From Sabellastarte sp. h YS-2021 (taxonomy: Eukaryota; Annelida; Polychaeta; Sabellida; Sabellidae): 64,000 nucleotides of DNA. Positions 46,474 to 57,662 of this stretch are shown piece by piece. A model generated the notes under the pieces. The model saw only the letters and a program-made list of their open reading frames with translations. It was not told where the DNA came from and did not search any database. Each line of letters opens with the position of its first letter. Position 1 is the first letter of the stretch. The stretch covers positions 4,207,454 through 4,271,453 of the forward strand of contig OZ024938.1 of assembly GCA_964017235.1 (NCBI GenBank), written 5' to 3'. Made by a program: the position numbers and the translations under genes.

Positions 46474-48480
46474 CCCAGCAGGCACATGCCTTGAAATGTC
46501 GTTGATTTAGAGTTGAAAACAGGTCCTGATATTGAAATCCGCATTCTCAACTACTAAAGATAAGTTAGTTTTCTGACATGAACAAGTAGTGATATTTTGA
46601 CCAGAAATCATTTTTGGTTGAAAAATTGACACTGACAAAATTACAACACTATTTCAAAGCTGGATTTCTGACTGGAAAAAGTATTGATACTTCATACAAA
46701 AACCAACACTAAGTCAAGTTAGGTTTTCTGACATGAAATCTTAGTCATGTTATTGTTACAGAAAACATGTTGAATGTTGGGAAATGAATGACTAGTGATC
46801 GTTGATTGAAAATTCTTTTTCGAGGGGGAGATATAGTGATTAAGTCTTACCTTTTTGAAATAACTATTATTGCAATAGTTTTTGAATTTGTACGTATTTG
46901 TAAAGCAAAGACTAATTTTTATACTTAAGATTATAAAGATGATAAAGATTATGTGTGCATATACTTGTACATTTTTATCCATTCTCTTTTAATAATTTAT
47001 AGCAACAACAAAACTGATGCACCCAAATATTATTTTTATAATTTATAATTATATTTTGATTAATGCAATTCCTAATAATTAAAAAAAAGTTTTGAAGTCA
47101 GACTTATCTTAAATAAAAAAGATATATTCAAACTTATTCATCAAAACTTAATTTGAATAATTTGAATTTGTTTCTCAAATGCTCCTATGCTCAAATAGCT
47201 AGTTTTCAGTTTGCAAGTTTATATTGAAAACTTCTCTATACAGAGAACCTAAGCTATAACATTTTATCACACAGCAGTGAGGTCATAGGGGTTCCTGGTT
47301 TTTCTTATCTGTACCCTGCTACAAAGAACATTAGGCCTGTGACTAAAAGTAATTACATAACACAGCAGGGGTGGAGGTGGGGGTTTACCCTTGCTCAATA
47401 GCATGCATGGTGCTTACTGCTTAAGGCCTGTGTTTTTTTGTCCTCAGAACTGACAACTAACTAAGGTGGGGAGTAATGGGTGGAGCTCTGCAAATGTGGC
47501 TATTCTTGTTTTTTTTTCAGTTTATATGACAAAGTTGTATGAGACACAAGCATCTGAACTAAACATTGTGGCTTTGCTACATGATTACAGCTTCTTTATA
47601 ATTACAGTATAATTATAGACAACCTAATAAAACATTTGAAAGAAAGTCATTAGATAAAATACTGAAGATATAAATAATGTCACAATTGTTTGTTTTTACA
47701 AATAAAAAAGTATAAATCTATTTTAAAATTTCACAAAAAGAATTTCAATTGAAGACATTGAATAATACCAGTCGTATTAATGACATAAAAATGGATATCT
47801 AGTTGGAAATATGGCTTTACATTTCTTGAACAGTTATATTTGAAAACTGATGCAAAATTATGTGTCATTTCAATGTCATCAGAAATATAATATTGAATAT
47901 ATAATGATTCATGAAAACATGTCATCTTGGAAAGAATTAATTACTTTGAAGTTGTATCCAAATTGTAAAATATTTTATGTATACGGATAGTTATTGTATA
48001 ATATTATTAAGAAGCTATAATTATGACATAAAAGCTACAATGATTCAAATAAATAAGACAGTGTAAACAACCTGATTTCACCCATTGAATTCTACCCTAT
48101 TTCATACATTGGATTCAACCAAAACAGTTTCCAAAATCTACACATATTTCAATCAGATTTCACCCATTGAATTCAATCTGATTTCAACATGATTTCACTG
48201 GTTGGATCCAACCAAAAACGGTTTGCAAAATCTACACGTATTTCAACCAGATTTCACCCATTAAATTTAACCTGATTTCAACGTTGGTTTCAACATAATT
48301 TCACAGGTTGGATCCAACCAAAAATGGTTTGGAAAATCTACACGTATTTCAACCAGATTTCACCCATTAAATTCAGCCTGATTTCAACGTTGGCTTGGAT
48401 CCAACCAAAAATGGTTTGCAAAATCTACACGTATTTCAACCAAATTTCACCCATTGAATTCACACTCAACATGACCATAA
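46474..48480 (+). mobile_element. CCCAGCAGGCAC element start and downstream tandem repeat
   Basis: cccagcaggcacatgcc at 46474 matches the ends at 17624 and 26302. It is followed by diverged repeats of a ttgaaa..ttttctgac phrase (46500-46760). From 46980 to 48060 the sequence is AT-rich with no gene. From 48080 to 48470, four diverged units (about 90-106 bp) contain tggatccaaccaaaa, aaaatctacacgtatttcaa and gatttcacccatt; GGATCC starts at 48204, 48310 and 48397, with ggattc at 48111. No inverted right end was found, so whether both parts belong to one element is unclear. Confidence 0.5.
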
Positions 48481-48659
48481 CAATCAAGAATACCTGAACA
48501 CAATGTACGATAACTGAAGCACTGAGTATAATAACAATTTTAGTGAAGAATTTGGGACTCATAGTACACAGATTTTTTTTCCATGTAACTGAAAGTTTGA
48601 CCAAAATTGGTCACTTTTGTCATTACAAGGGGGCTACTGAGTTTATGTCATGAATCAAA

Positions 48660-49003
48660 TATAAACAAAAGTAAATAGAGCATATCTGTTACATCATATA
48701 AACTTCCCCAAAACTACTTCAGTAAGGTGTTTTGTATAATTATACTTTATTTACAGCCATTTCAAATTTTGAAGTAGAGAAAAGTTTATGGCGGCCATAT
48801 TTAAGTCCTCTTTACAAAATGTAAGCCCACTACCTCCCACACTTAGAGTTAAGTCCACTGACTTAGCAGTTTCATGGACTTACCTACTTGTGACATCCGC
48901 TAAGTCTAAGACCGCAGACTTAACATTCTGTTGACAAAATTTAAAACGAAAGTCTTAAATTTAAGTCTAAATCTGGACTTAAGTTCCTTTGTGAAATCGG
49001 CCC
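48660..49003. mobile_element. Harbinger-like MITE, copy 3, left part missing or diverged
   Basis: The right end gtgaaatcggccc is followed by CAG (49004-49006), a CWG-type flank as in copies 1 and 2. Inside are catttcaaattttgaagt and tatggcggccatattt, then GACTTAAC/GTTAAGTC-type subterminal motifs. No left terminus is recognisable. Confidence 0.65.
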
Positions 49004-49006
49004 CAG

Positions 49007-49988
49007 ATAACCAGATACATCAGCTTTTTTTGCAGTTTACAGAAGTGGAATTCATCTTTTAATGTTGGTTTTATGACTGAAATGGTAAGTGTATATGATT
49101 TGCCTATTATGTAAAATGAAATATATATGGTGTTTGTTACATTCTATAAGAACTACTTTTAATCAAGAAAACCTCTGTTAGTTTGGCATCATTTTTTCAT
49201 TTTGTGTTCTTACTAACACATTAAGATTTAAAATTTATTTACAAGATTTGTTTCTGTATTGTCTGCAACAGGTAGATAATCAATATATTTTTAACTTGGA
49301 AGCATGTCTTGAAACTATTTCTTTGTCTCTAGTTTACATGTATGAACAAGTGATAAATAAACTTAAAAGTACTGTTATGATATAATATATTTTAAGAAAA
49401 CCTTTAAAAATGAACTGTAGTATCCGCAACTGCAATGTTGCGGACACTACAAAATATTTTTCAAGAGTTTGTGGCTATAAACTGTGTTTTAAAAGTCAAT
49501 ATCAACAAGAAAATTTTGAGGTTTATTGTCACTAATGATACTCTATTTAGTTGTATATATTTAGATATGATTAGATATATGTATAATTTAAGCACAATTA
49601 ATCATTAAAACACTGTGGTAAACCGTAATCAAGCCTTAAGTCAGTTTATAATTTAATTGTTTTCTCAACCTTCAGTTAGATCATAATAAAGCACTATATG
49701 AATGCAAGCTGTTTCTACTCATTACAATTGTTTTAGTTGTATGAGGAATCTATACTTCAAGATTCCATTGTAGTGTCCACAACAAACATAAATCAGAAGA
49801 ACCGTACAAACAAATGCGCAACAGTGGATTAGTTCTGCATTTTACTTTTAATCCCAAGTTCCATAGTATATTGTATACTGTTTATTTTTATGCTTAAAAT
49901 GAAAAGAAATCTTATGAAACACAAAGTCTTAATTTATTACAGAATTAAACCTAATATATATATAACAGCACTTATGTTATATTTTCAG
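49007..49988. other. No gene seen
   Basis: AT-rich DNA. ttgcggacactac (49440) and gtgtccacaac (49770) are isolated phrases without a clear structure. Confidence 0.35.
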
Positions 49989-50070
49989 ATATACAAAGAA
50001 AGAGAATACCAGAGTACAGACCAGCAAAAGAAAATCAATGGAAAAGAAGACATTATATTGATCTTAAAAG
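49989..50070 (+). CDS. Candidate exon, Lys/Glu-rich, unknown protein
   Basis: tgttatattttcag is a plausible acceptor. It is followed by an open, strongly charged segment (IYKEREYQSTDQQKKINGKE, then DIILILK). The purine-rich coding-like composition continues past the SINE at 50129-50365. Not recognised; it could be one exon of the decayed gene described next. Confidence 0.25.
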
Positions 50071-50128
50071 ATAACCACAAATTTCTGTTAGTTTGAATAT
50101 TATTTATCAGTGTTTTTTCAGGCTTTGA

Positions 50129-50365
50129 TTTGATTTATCTGGGATTTAACGTCGCTTTCAACACATTGTTTTGGTCATATCACGACGGGTAATTTTATGG
50201 GCAAAGGAAACCAGTACATAGAGTTGGTCAAGGTTCTGTAATGTAAACTGCAGACCAACGGTAAGCAACTACCACCTTTCCCACTTGAGGTTGGGCCAGG
50301 ATTTGTACTCAGATCTCAGAGGTGGGAGTCGAGAGTGTTACCACTCTGCCAATATGGCCCCGTTG
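50129..50365 (-). mobile_element. tRNA-derived SINE, copy 4
   Basis: Minus-strand copy. The tail reads ..gttgaaagcgacgttaaatc and cccagataaatc on its sense strand. The head has a degenerate B-box (gagtacaaatcctggcc) and an A-box region (ggcagagtggtaacactc). The flanks AGGCTTTGA (50120-50128) and AGGCATTGA (50366-50374) are an 8-of-9 match, probably a decayed target duplication. Confidence 0.85.
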
Positions 50366-50379
50366 AGGCATTGAAAAGC

Positions 50380-51093
50380 ATAAAAATGAAACCTCAGCCT
50401 AGAAAAAAAGACTCTAGAAAATCAAGGGAAAACAGTAATAGTTTTTGTAAAATAAAAGTACTGAGGGATCAAGAAATTGGAGAGATAAACAGAGATCTGA
50501 TAGCAAGAACCATGAAGACATGAAACGGAAAGATAGAATTAGAAAGCAAGAAGAGAGAAAGAAGAAAGGGACAGAATGCTGAAGGACCCTAAATTGTTAG
50601 AAGAGTAAAGGTTAGCCAAGAAATTAGAAATGAGAAAGTAGAGGCAGAAAAGACTGACTCGTGGAAACAAGAAGAAACAAAAGAAATACAGGAAATACAC
50701 CCAGATAAAGTGACAAAGTGAAAGAAATTGAAAACAAAAAGTGTAAAAATGTAAGGAGAGTTCAGCAATGGAGACTCTGAGTGAAGTTAAAGCAGACACA
50801 TGAGAAGGCAGAAGACAATAGGAACTAAATGTCTGACACAGTAGAAAATGAAATGGGTGACAGGCATGTAGCAGATAATGATATAAAGGGTGGTGGAGCT
50901 AGAACTGAAAGTGAGTTGTGAAATTGGAAGAAGAAAATATATTGAGAAAAGTCTCTAAAACCAGTAGGCAGACCTGTCTTATGTCAAATAGGCTGCAATT
51001 TGGCTTTGAAGCTAAAAGCACTTAGGAAATATGTAAGAACTATAATTGAAAATGATGAAAATAAAGATGTCCTTGTTGATGTTGATGCTTCAT
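50380..51093 (+). pseudogene. Purine-rich, decayed coding-like sequence (Lys/Glu/Arg-rich)
   Basis: Plus-strand sequence is strongly purine-rich, and its reading frames between frequent stops give charged, coiled-coil-like peptides such as KRKDRIRKQEERKKKGQ. The last 30 codons before 51093 (ending NDENKDVLVDVDAS) are open and protein-like. Several frameshifts and stops would be needed to join the pieces, so a functional gene is unlikely in this form. It may be a pseudogene of a charged low-complexity protein or merely biased sequence. Confidence 0.25.
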
Positions 51094-51769
51094 AGTTTGT
51101 AGTATACACAACATTTTATAGCTGACATGTTACACTTTCTCAAAATGTTGTAATGTATCCAAACAATTAAATAATTTTACAATTTACATTGCTTATATTT
51201 TTGTGTGGCCAAGAAAATAAAAAAGTAAAATAAAAGAGAAACTCCAATTTTTATCAGTTTAAAGTGACAAAAAAGTTTGCATCGGCTCTTGAGGCATTTT
51301 TGACATTTTTTCAGTGATCTAATAAAATTTTAAAAACTATGCATACAGTCCATGTAAGTAACCAAACTACAATAAATAAATGTACACAAACACAATAAAT
51401 GTCTGGATATAAAGAGTGAAAACTTCTATGTAGTGTCTAAAACAGTGTTTTAGCAAGATTTGGGTGTGTTTATAAAATCACCAGTAACTTCAAGAATAAT
51501 GAAGTTAACACAAAAAAATTCAGTTTGTGTGCGCACTGATATATACCTTTGAAATAGAATAACATTTGATCACATTCTAAATACTTTTTTTTCAAAATTC
51601 TGGCCCCCCTATGGGAACATTTATTGTGATTCAGCCAATTATCAAATGTTTAAAAACATAAAGAAATGTTTTTGAAATCTTGTGATAAGAAAAAATTGAT
51701 TTCATATTTAAAATATATATCTTCTTTACATTTACTTCTTTTCGGAAATATTTATATTAAACATCTCAT
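51094..51769. other. No gene seen
   Basis: AT-rich sequence only. Confidence 0.35.
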
Positions 51770-52190
51770 CATCTCTGAGCTTAAAAGAATAAACACCTAC
51801 CTTTAATATTATTAGCCCATAGATACTGTCATGTAATTGATTTTGTTTTTCTTGCTTTGTTTAATTGGAAGAAGAAATTTTTTTATGGACAGTTGCAATA
51901 AAATCAAATTATGCAAACAATAATAAACATTCATTGAGCTATTTAAATGTACATGTATGTAAAATGATGTTGATTTACAGGAACAAACATTAATCAACCT
52001 ATACAGATATTTATTGTTTTTAAAGTGCCACTGCACATATTCTTTCATTACACCCAATTATAATATGCATCAGAAACATGCTACTCTTTACACAAGACCC
52101 TTAAAACCATGGAAGAAACAAAGAAAGTACAATAACAATGACAGTGTGTTAATTGAATTGCCTGCAAGCATCTCTGAGCTTAAAAGAATA
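51770..52190 (+). repeat. Perfect 22-bp direct repeat flanking about 377 bp
   Basis: catctctgagcttaaaagaa plus ta occurs at 51770-51791 and 52169-52190. Before the second copy the frame is open and protein-like (LKPWKKQRKYNNNDSVLIEL, then PASISELKRI). The repeat could be a very long target duplication, a local duplication of an exon end, or the trace of a processed insertion. The interior lacks inverted ends. Confidence 0.6.
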
Positions 52191-52191
52191 G

Positions 52192-52357
52192 TTTTTATTT
52201 ATTTATTTGGGGTTTTACGTCGCTTTCAACACTGTACAGGTCATATCACGACGGGTAGTTGGAAGGGCAGAGGAAACCAGTATATACAATTCGTCATGGT
52301 TCTGTACTGTAAACTGCTGACCAACAGTAAGCAACTACCAGCTTTCCCACTTGAGGC
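52192..52357 (-). mobile_element. tRNA-derived SINE, copy 5, head missing
   Basis: Read on the minus strand, the tail gacgtaaaaccccaaataaa and body (tttacagtacagaacc, tgggaaagctggtagttgc) are present. The A-box and B-box part is absent; the copy ends at cctcaagtggg. This is a 5'-truncated insertion. Confidence 0.8.
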
Positions 52358-54009
52358 CTTTGAATAGGTATGTTCATAAACATTTATAAACATATGCAAT
52401 GTCAAAAAACAAGTATACAGCTAGGAATTTAAAAAATGTGATTGATTGTGACAATTCAAGATGCATAACTATATTAATTATTCAAAATGTGTAAAATTTT
52501 AACTGGGTACATTCATACAAATTTTAATTTATCAACATACAAAAAGGTTTATATTATACATCTCAATAAACATTGTATTTTAACCAGTAACATTTATAAA
52601 TATTGATATATGTTTACAAAAGAAACGTTGATAAACATATTGAATCTAAACGTTTATGCCTGTTTTCATTTTTAAACCAAATATCAACCTTTGAATAGGT
52701 ATGTTCATAAACATTTATAAACATATGAAATATTGACTTAGTAATTATTAACTTACAAGTTTTTAAATAACTTTTCATGAATATATGATTTGAAGATTGG
52801 GCCCACTACTTTCACTTTGAGATTAATACTGTTAAAATGCTTGTTTAAATAAAATTAATTTTGCAGATACTGCCATTAATTGCCTTAAAGTCGAAATAAT
52901 ATAAAATTGAAATGTAAAGCAACATTTGGCTGTTTAAATGCATTTATTAATGTATTTGACCTTTTAAATACATTTATTAATGCTGATGTACATTTACTGA
53001 CATTGATGAACTTGTGTGTCATATATTAACTAATGTCAATCAAAATGTCTGGTGTTGATGTGCTGATTTGCATATTTTAAGATACACTCCTATTAAATGT
53101 AGAACACAAGACCAAAATCATTAGGTTTTCTAACCAAAGTGGTTAATTTGAAACCTTCCAAATAAATATACGAATATGTATGTACATCAACATTGAAATG
53201 TTTATTTACATTAATTATCATTGATTTATATTATTAGCCATGATATTTGATAAATATTGATTTTAATGTAAACTTAAACTCATCCAACATTTTAATGGTT
53301 GAAGTATTACCATTAGTAGCTTCTTGCATACATCAAACTGATGTTTAGGAACATTAGAAAAATTTTCAATATCATTTAAATTCATGTTTATAAACGTTTA
53401 GGGAAATTATAAAATAATTAGTCAACATATAACACCGAATAATAGGAATTGAATGAGCGCTCAATTTTTAAGCCTCTATCTCTCATGTTTAGACATAAAA
53501 ATGATATTCTCATGCCCTTCTTTATGATGTTATTTGTACTTTATAAATGGGAATTGTTGTTTTTTTAACATTTATAAGTTTAACATCAATAATCCAATCT
53601 TAAGGTTTAAAACATTGACAAACATCTTAATTCTATTTGTTGATTTGGTTTTTACTCTTCAACCAAATGTTAATCTGTCAGAATAAAATGTTTATAAGTA
53701 TGTACTGTTTAACATATTTACTCAGGTTTAAGTATTGGGTACTTTAAGAAAAAAATAATAAACAGTTTAAAACTAATGCTGCATTGATGATCTTTGTATA
53801 AAGAAACATTAATAAACATTAATTTTCTTTAATTCCTCAATGTTTATATACATTGCAAATACTAACATTGAGATTCATTTACAAAATAAATGTTTATAAA
53901 TGTTTTAAATCTAAATGTTTCTTCCTGTTTTCATTTTTTTAAACTTAATATCAACATTTCAATGTGTATGTCTATAAAAGTTTATAAACATATGAAATGC
54001 TCACTGGGA
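52358..54009. mobile_element. Region of CCCAGT-type element ends and TTTATAAACAT repeats
   Basis: The phrase tttgaataggtatgttcata followed by aacatttataaacatatg occurs at 52357 and 52688, and in diverged form near 53960, where it ends in cactggga (54003-54009). aactgggta at 52501 is another inverted CCCAGTT-type end. Between them are many AAACATTTATAAA words. It seems to be several overlapping or nested members of the family complete at 28307. No gene. Confidence 0.5.
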
Positions 54010-54300
54010 TGTCACACTCAACAACCTTCTATTGACATCCGTAACTTCATATGCAGAGATTTTGTAAAATATCAATTTTATAATTATCTATGAAGTAGTA
54101 CCCATATTTTCTAAGAAAAGGTATAAATCTTGAAGGAAGTCAAGGGTGGACAGAAATGGGTACATGGGTGTCAGTTGGTCTACCACCACCATCCTTTAAA
54201 TACTGGAAAAACTTGCACCATTGTCACTTTACTGTGTACTGTATATCCACAAAGTTCGCTGTACTGTGTTTTTCCCCATTTACCATTCTTTAGTATTAAG

Positions 54301-55457
54301 CCAGATAGCACTACGATACTGGCGAACGTTGGCACATCCGTCGGTCCGACATTGGTACCCACTGTTGGCCCAATAGCTTTTTGGCTGGCGGAAGCGACAT
54401 TTGGCCAACATCAGCAAGCCACCAGTAAAAATTTTACTCAATGTATAGCATCAGCCAATCATAATGCAACATGGTGTTGTGGCCATTGTTTAACAGATGG
54501 CGACTGATTGAGAGATTGTGGGAGGATCTTAGTTGAGGGAATCACTGATAAGTCACATGACCAAACATTACCAATGTTGGACAGTGTCATAAGGTGATAG
54601 TTCATAATCGAGTGATAAAACTATTATGTTCACAAACAACTTTTTTAGTGTGAATTTATAATAAGAATATTATTTTTATGTCTAAAAATGTTAAATAGTT
54701 AGTTAAAATTTGTCGACTCCCTGAAATAGGATTTTTGGACATACCATAATGGACCGTTCCATAGGCCACGCCCACTTCCTGGTTTACGGTATTTTAGTTG
54801 TCTCCATGTCAGGCTTTGTCTGACAAACAAATGGCGAAAATGGCGGGAAATTAAATGTATATGTGTTTTATTGTGACAAAACTTAGAAAATAAATAAATA
54901 AACAATTTATTGATTAAAACAAATCCTCGTGTATTGCAGTAAAATGTAAACAATGGCAGCTTGGGGACATATATATACATTTCAGACATTTTAAAGTAGG
55001 TAGGCTTGATGATATAATTTTTTTATTAAATTACACTTTGGTTTCATTTTGCTCCATTATCAGAAAGCAATAATATTTACAAATATGTCCCTAAAAATGG
55101 CCACGTTTTTGTAATTCAAAATGGCGCCGATGAAAACCGGAGGAAATGATTGGTTGTTGCTATTGTAGTAAACAGGATGTTTGCCGATTTGCGGTATTTT
55201 GATTGACACCGTTGAAAGGTCCATAAATAAATTATTACTAAGTTTCCCCAAATCCCCTATCATTGCTCGCCACCATCTTGAATAAAAATCCACCATTGGC
55301 CCAACATTGGCCCAATGTCAGCAAAATATATAAAGATATCTAACCTGAGTCGTGGTTGGCAAGCCACTGTTGGCCCAGCGTTGGCCCAACAGTGGCAAAA
55401 TCTGTCAACCATACGACCAACAGCCAATGTCAGGTCTAATGATGGAATGCTATCTGG
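54301..55457. mobile_element. CCAGATAGCA element with GTTGGCCCAA motifs (1.16 kb)
   Basis: The left end CCAGATAGCACTACGATACT and the right end TGCTATCTGG (then g) are inverted. TTGGCCCAA-type palindromic words cluster in the first ~120 bp and last ~170 bp. The interior has a diverged direct duplication (cggtattttagttgtctcc near 54790, gcggtattttgattgacacc near 55190) and ATGGCG-containing stretches (54832, 55120). No ORF with recognisable domains. Confidence 0.65.
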
Positions 55458-55919
55458 GAAAGAGGATAGTGTGGATGGCTGACGTCTTCTGTGATGTCAT
55501 TCCATTCACTTGTTTTGACATAAATAAGATTATCCCCTTTTTAGTTTCTTTGTCCCCTCCATTTTAAAATACCAAAATTTCAGCACAGAATCCTCAATTG
55601 AATGTGTTGTGTATATTGTTACTAACATGGATTTAGTTTGTTTGAAATATACATTCACACAAACACAAATTACAATCTACCTCCATCTGTAAACTATATT
55701 TTTAAATTCTTCGGAGTTTTGTTAATGTCAATCTATATTCCCAGTGTCCAAAGTTCAACACACTTTACACATTTCAATATTGAAGAGAATTAGTACATAA
55801 CAATGATGTCATCAGTCTTTCAATGTGTGCTAAATGTTTAGGCGATAATAGTTACAACACCATGTATTGTTATATTGCTTGTCCAATAGCACAGATTGTA
55901 TTGTTCTTTTGTATTTATA

Positions 55920-56220
55920 CTCAGCGCAATATATCCATGAACTACAGGACTCAAAGCACTATATGACCCATCTGACTGTACAAGTACAGCCCAACTCTCA
56001 AGTTACTGACATTCCCCTAACTGAGAAACAGATGTTCAAGGATGACCATTTATCAATGTCCCTAAGGTTCTTTAACTTGCCACTGGGGATAGAACCCAAT
56101 GACAGAGGACCACCATTTTAAGTGGTAATCCAAGCCACTATGTATCTACCGGTCCCTGGGTTTGAACCAACGTCCTCTGTGTTCCTAGGGGAGTGTGTTA
56201 CCCACTAGGCCACAGTGGCT
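55920..56220 (-). mobile_element. SINE with two tandem tRNA-like heads and a LINE-like tail
   Basis: On the minus strand the first head has A-box tggcctagtgggtaac and B-box ggttcaaacccag (56220-56150). Directly after it is a second, more diverged head (atagtggcttggattac, then gggttctatcccc; about 56140-56065). The 3' end is ttgcgctgagtataaatac, very like the end of the LINE at 40742 (ttgcgctatataaatg). The body between has agtgctttgagtcctg. Confidence 0.65.
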
Positions 56221-56679
56221 GATTCATACATCTCAGTTACTTCTAAATACTTGTATTTGATCTCTTCCATTCATCTTGTTTTTGTGAATGGACTTCGTAC
56301 TCTGTACAGGTGAAGTCATCTCTTTGAAGTTTTGACCTCACTAACCCTTCTAATGCGGCATACAGCTCAGTCAGTGGATTCTGTTACTTGTATTTTATGA
56401 CAATACAAACATCTCTTCATAATAAACTGTAGTATTTCTGCTTGTGGTAATCTTGATGTGTTTGGGTAAAAATGTACATGGATTTTTGCAAATAAGTTGT
56501 CTCACAAAAAGTCGAATCAGTTAAAACTTTACAGTGGTTTTAGAGGAAAATATTCAAATTTATACTTAAACTCAACAAATTACTTGTAGGTTTTATACAT
56601 ATTGTCTTCCTAGAAAATGTTTTACTGAGTCATTTTCCTTGCCATTTATTTTAAAGTACAAAACTGATGTTTTGTGTCC

Positions 56680-56820
56680 CCTTCAACAGCCAGGATCATA
56701 TTAAGATAGGTCCTCAGCATTGTCACTTGTGCAAGTCGAAACGCACATGTAGAGAGGACAGCCTGTGATAAGATGACAAACTTGCTAACCACTAGGCCAG
56801 TGAGGACCTTGCCATATATT
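56680..56820 (-). mobile_element. Short SINE fragment
   Basis: On the minus strand the A-box region ctggcctagtggttagc is followed by aagtttgtc, like the head at 35930. The plus-strand ccccttcaacagccagg and atcatattaagatagg match the body and tail of copies 2-3. The B-box is lost. Confidence 0.55.
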
Positions 56821-57662
56821 TCAGTAGAGGTGTAAGAAAATAATAACATGCAGTAATAGTTGTGTTAGCTCTCACTGGACTGTGGATCTGTTCTCAATAG
56901 AAAGAAAGCAGGATGAAATACAGTAAAAATATAGTGACAACAAAATATTGTTTACACAGTAAAATTCAAACAGCACTTGTGTTAGTGTGTAGAAGTGTTG
57001 GAAGGTCACCTGATGGGATCCAAATGTAAAAGGCTGTAAATTCTGTGATTGACTGAAGTGTTGTGTAGGTCAAAGACAGTCAATTTCCTTTTGGACCCTA
57101 TCTGATAGTCCTAGTGGTTAAATTCCCCAAGAGTGGAATAATTTTCATAATTCAAATGTCATATTATAGGAATAAAAGACATATTGGAGTGCTTTATGAT
57201 GGTTTTAAAATATCGATGGGCTGTATATTAAAGCCACGAAGCCCAAAGTCACAGTCATAGTTTATTAGTGGGAAAGATTAAGTTGGTCAGAATTTTTATT
57301 CACCAGTCAACCAAGGCAATATTGCCTGATATTTCTTACACTGTACATTTGCTAGTAATTGAACAATCGTTGTAATTAAAAATAATACTTGAAGCAAACT
57401 GTATGTAGACTGTGTCTATGTTGTCAGCCTCATAGTGTATTTGTCCGAGATCATTTACTCTGTTAGAAGTAAGTAGTACAATTTTCTTACACAACCAAAC
57501 AGTTGCGTTCCTTCTTTCAGATCATGTGATGGTATCCTAATGCACACTGCTGTAAATTGTATGATTAGCTGAAGTGTTATGCAGATCAAGGTGAATTTTC
57601 TTTGTAGATAAGGTACATGTTCTCACCATCATTATTTTTTGGTAAAACTCTGGTGAGCAGAA
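56821..57662. other. No gene; one diverged duplication
   Basis: Segments near 57035-57080 and 57545-57600 both read roughly ggctgtaaattctgtgattg..gctgaagtgttatgcaggtca, spaced about 500 bp. Nothing coding. Confidence 0.4.

Noticed and set aside
46719-46982. 87-codon minus-strand frame
   Set aside because: AT-rich Ile/Lys/Asn composition with no domain or splice support.
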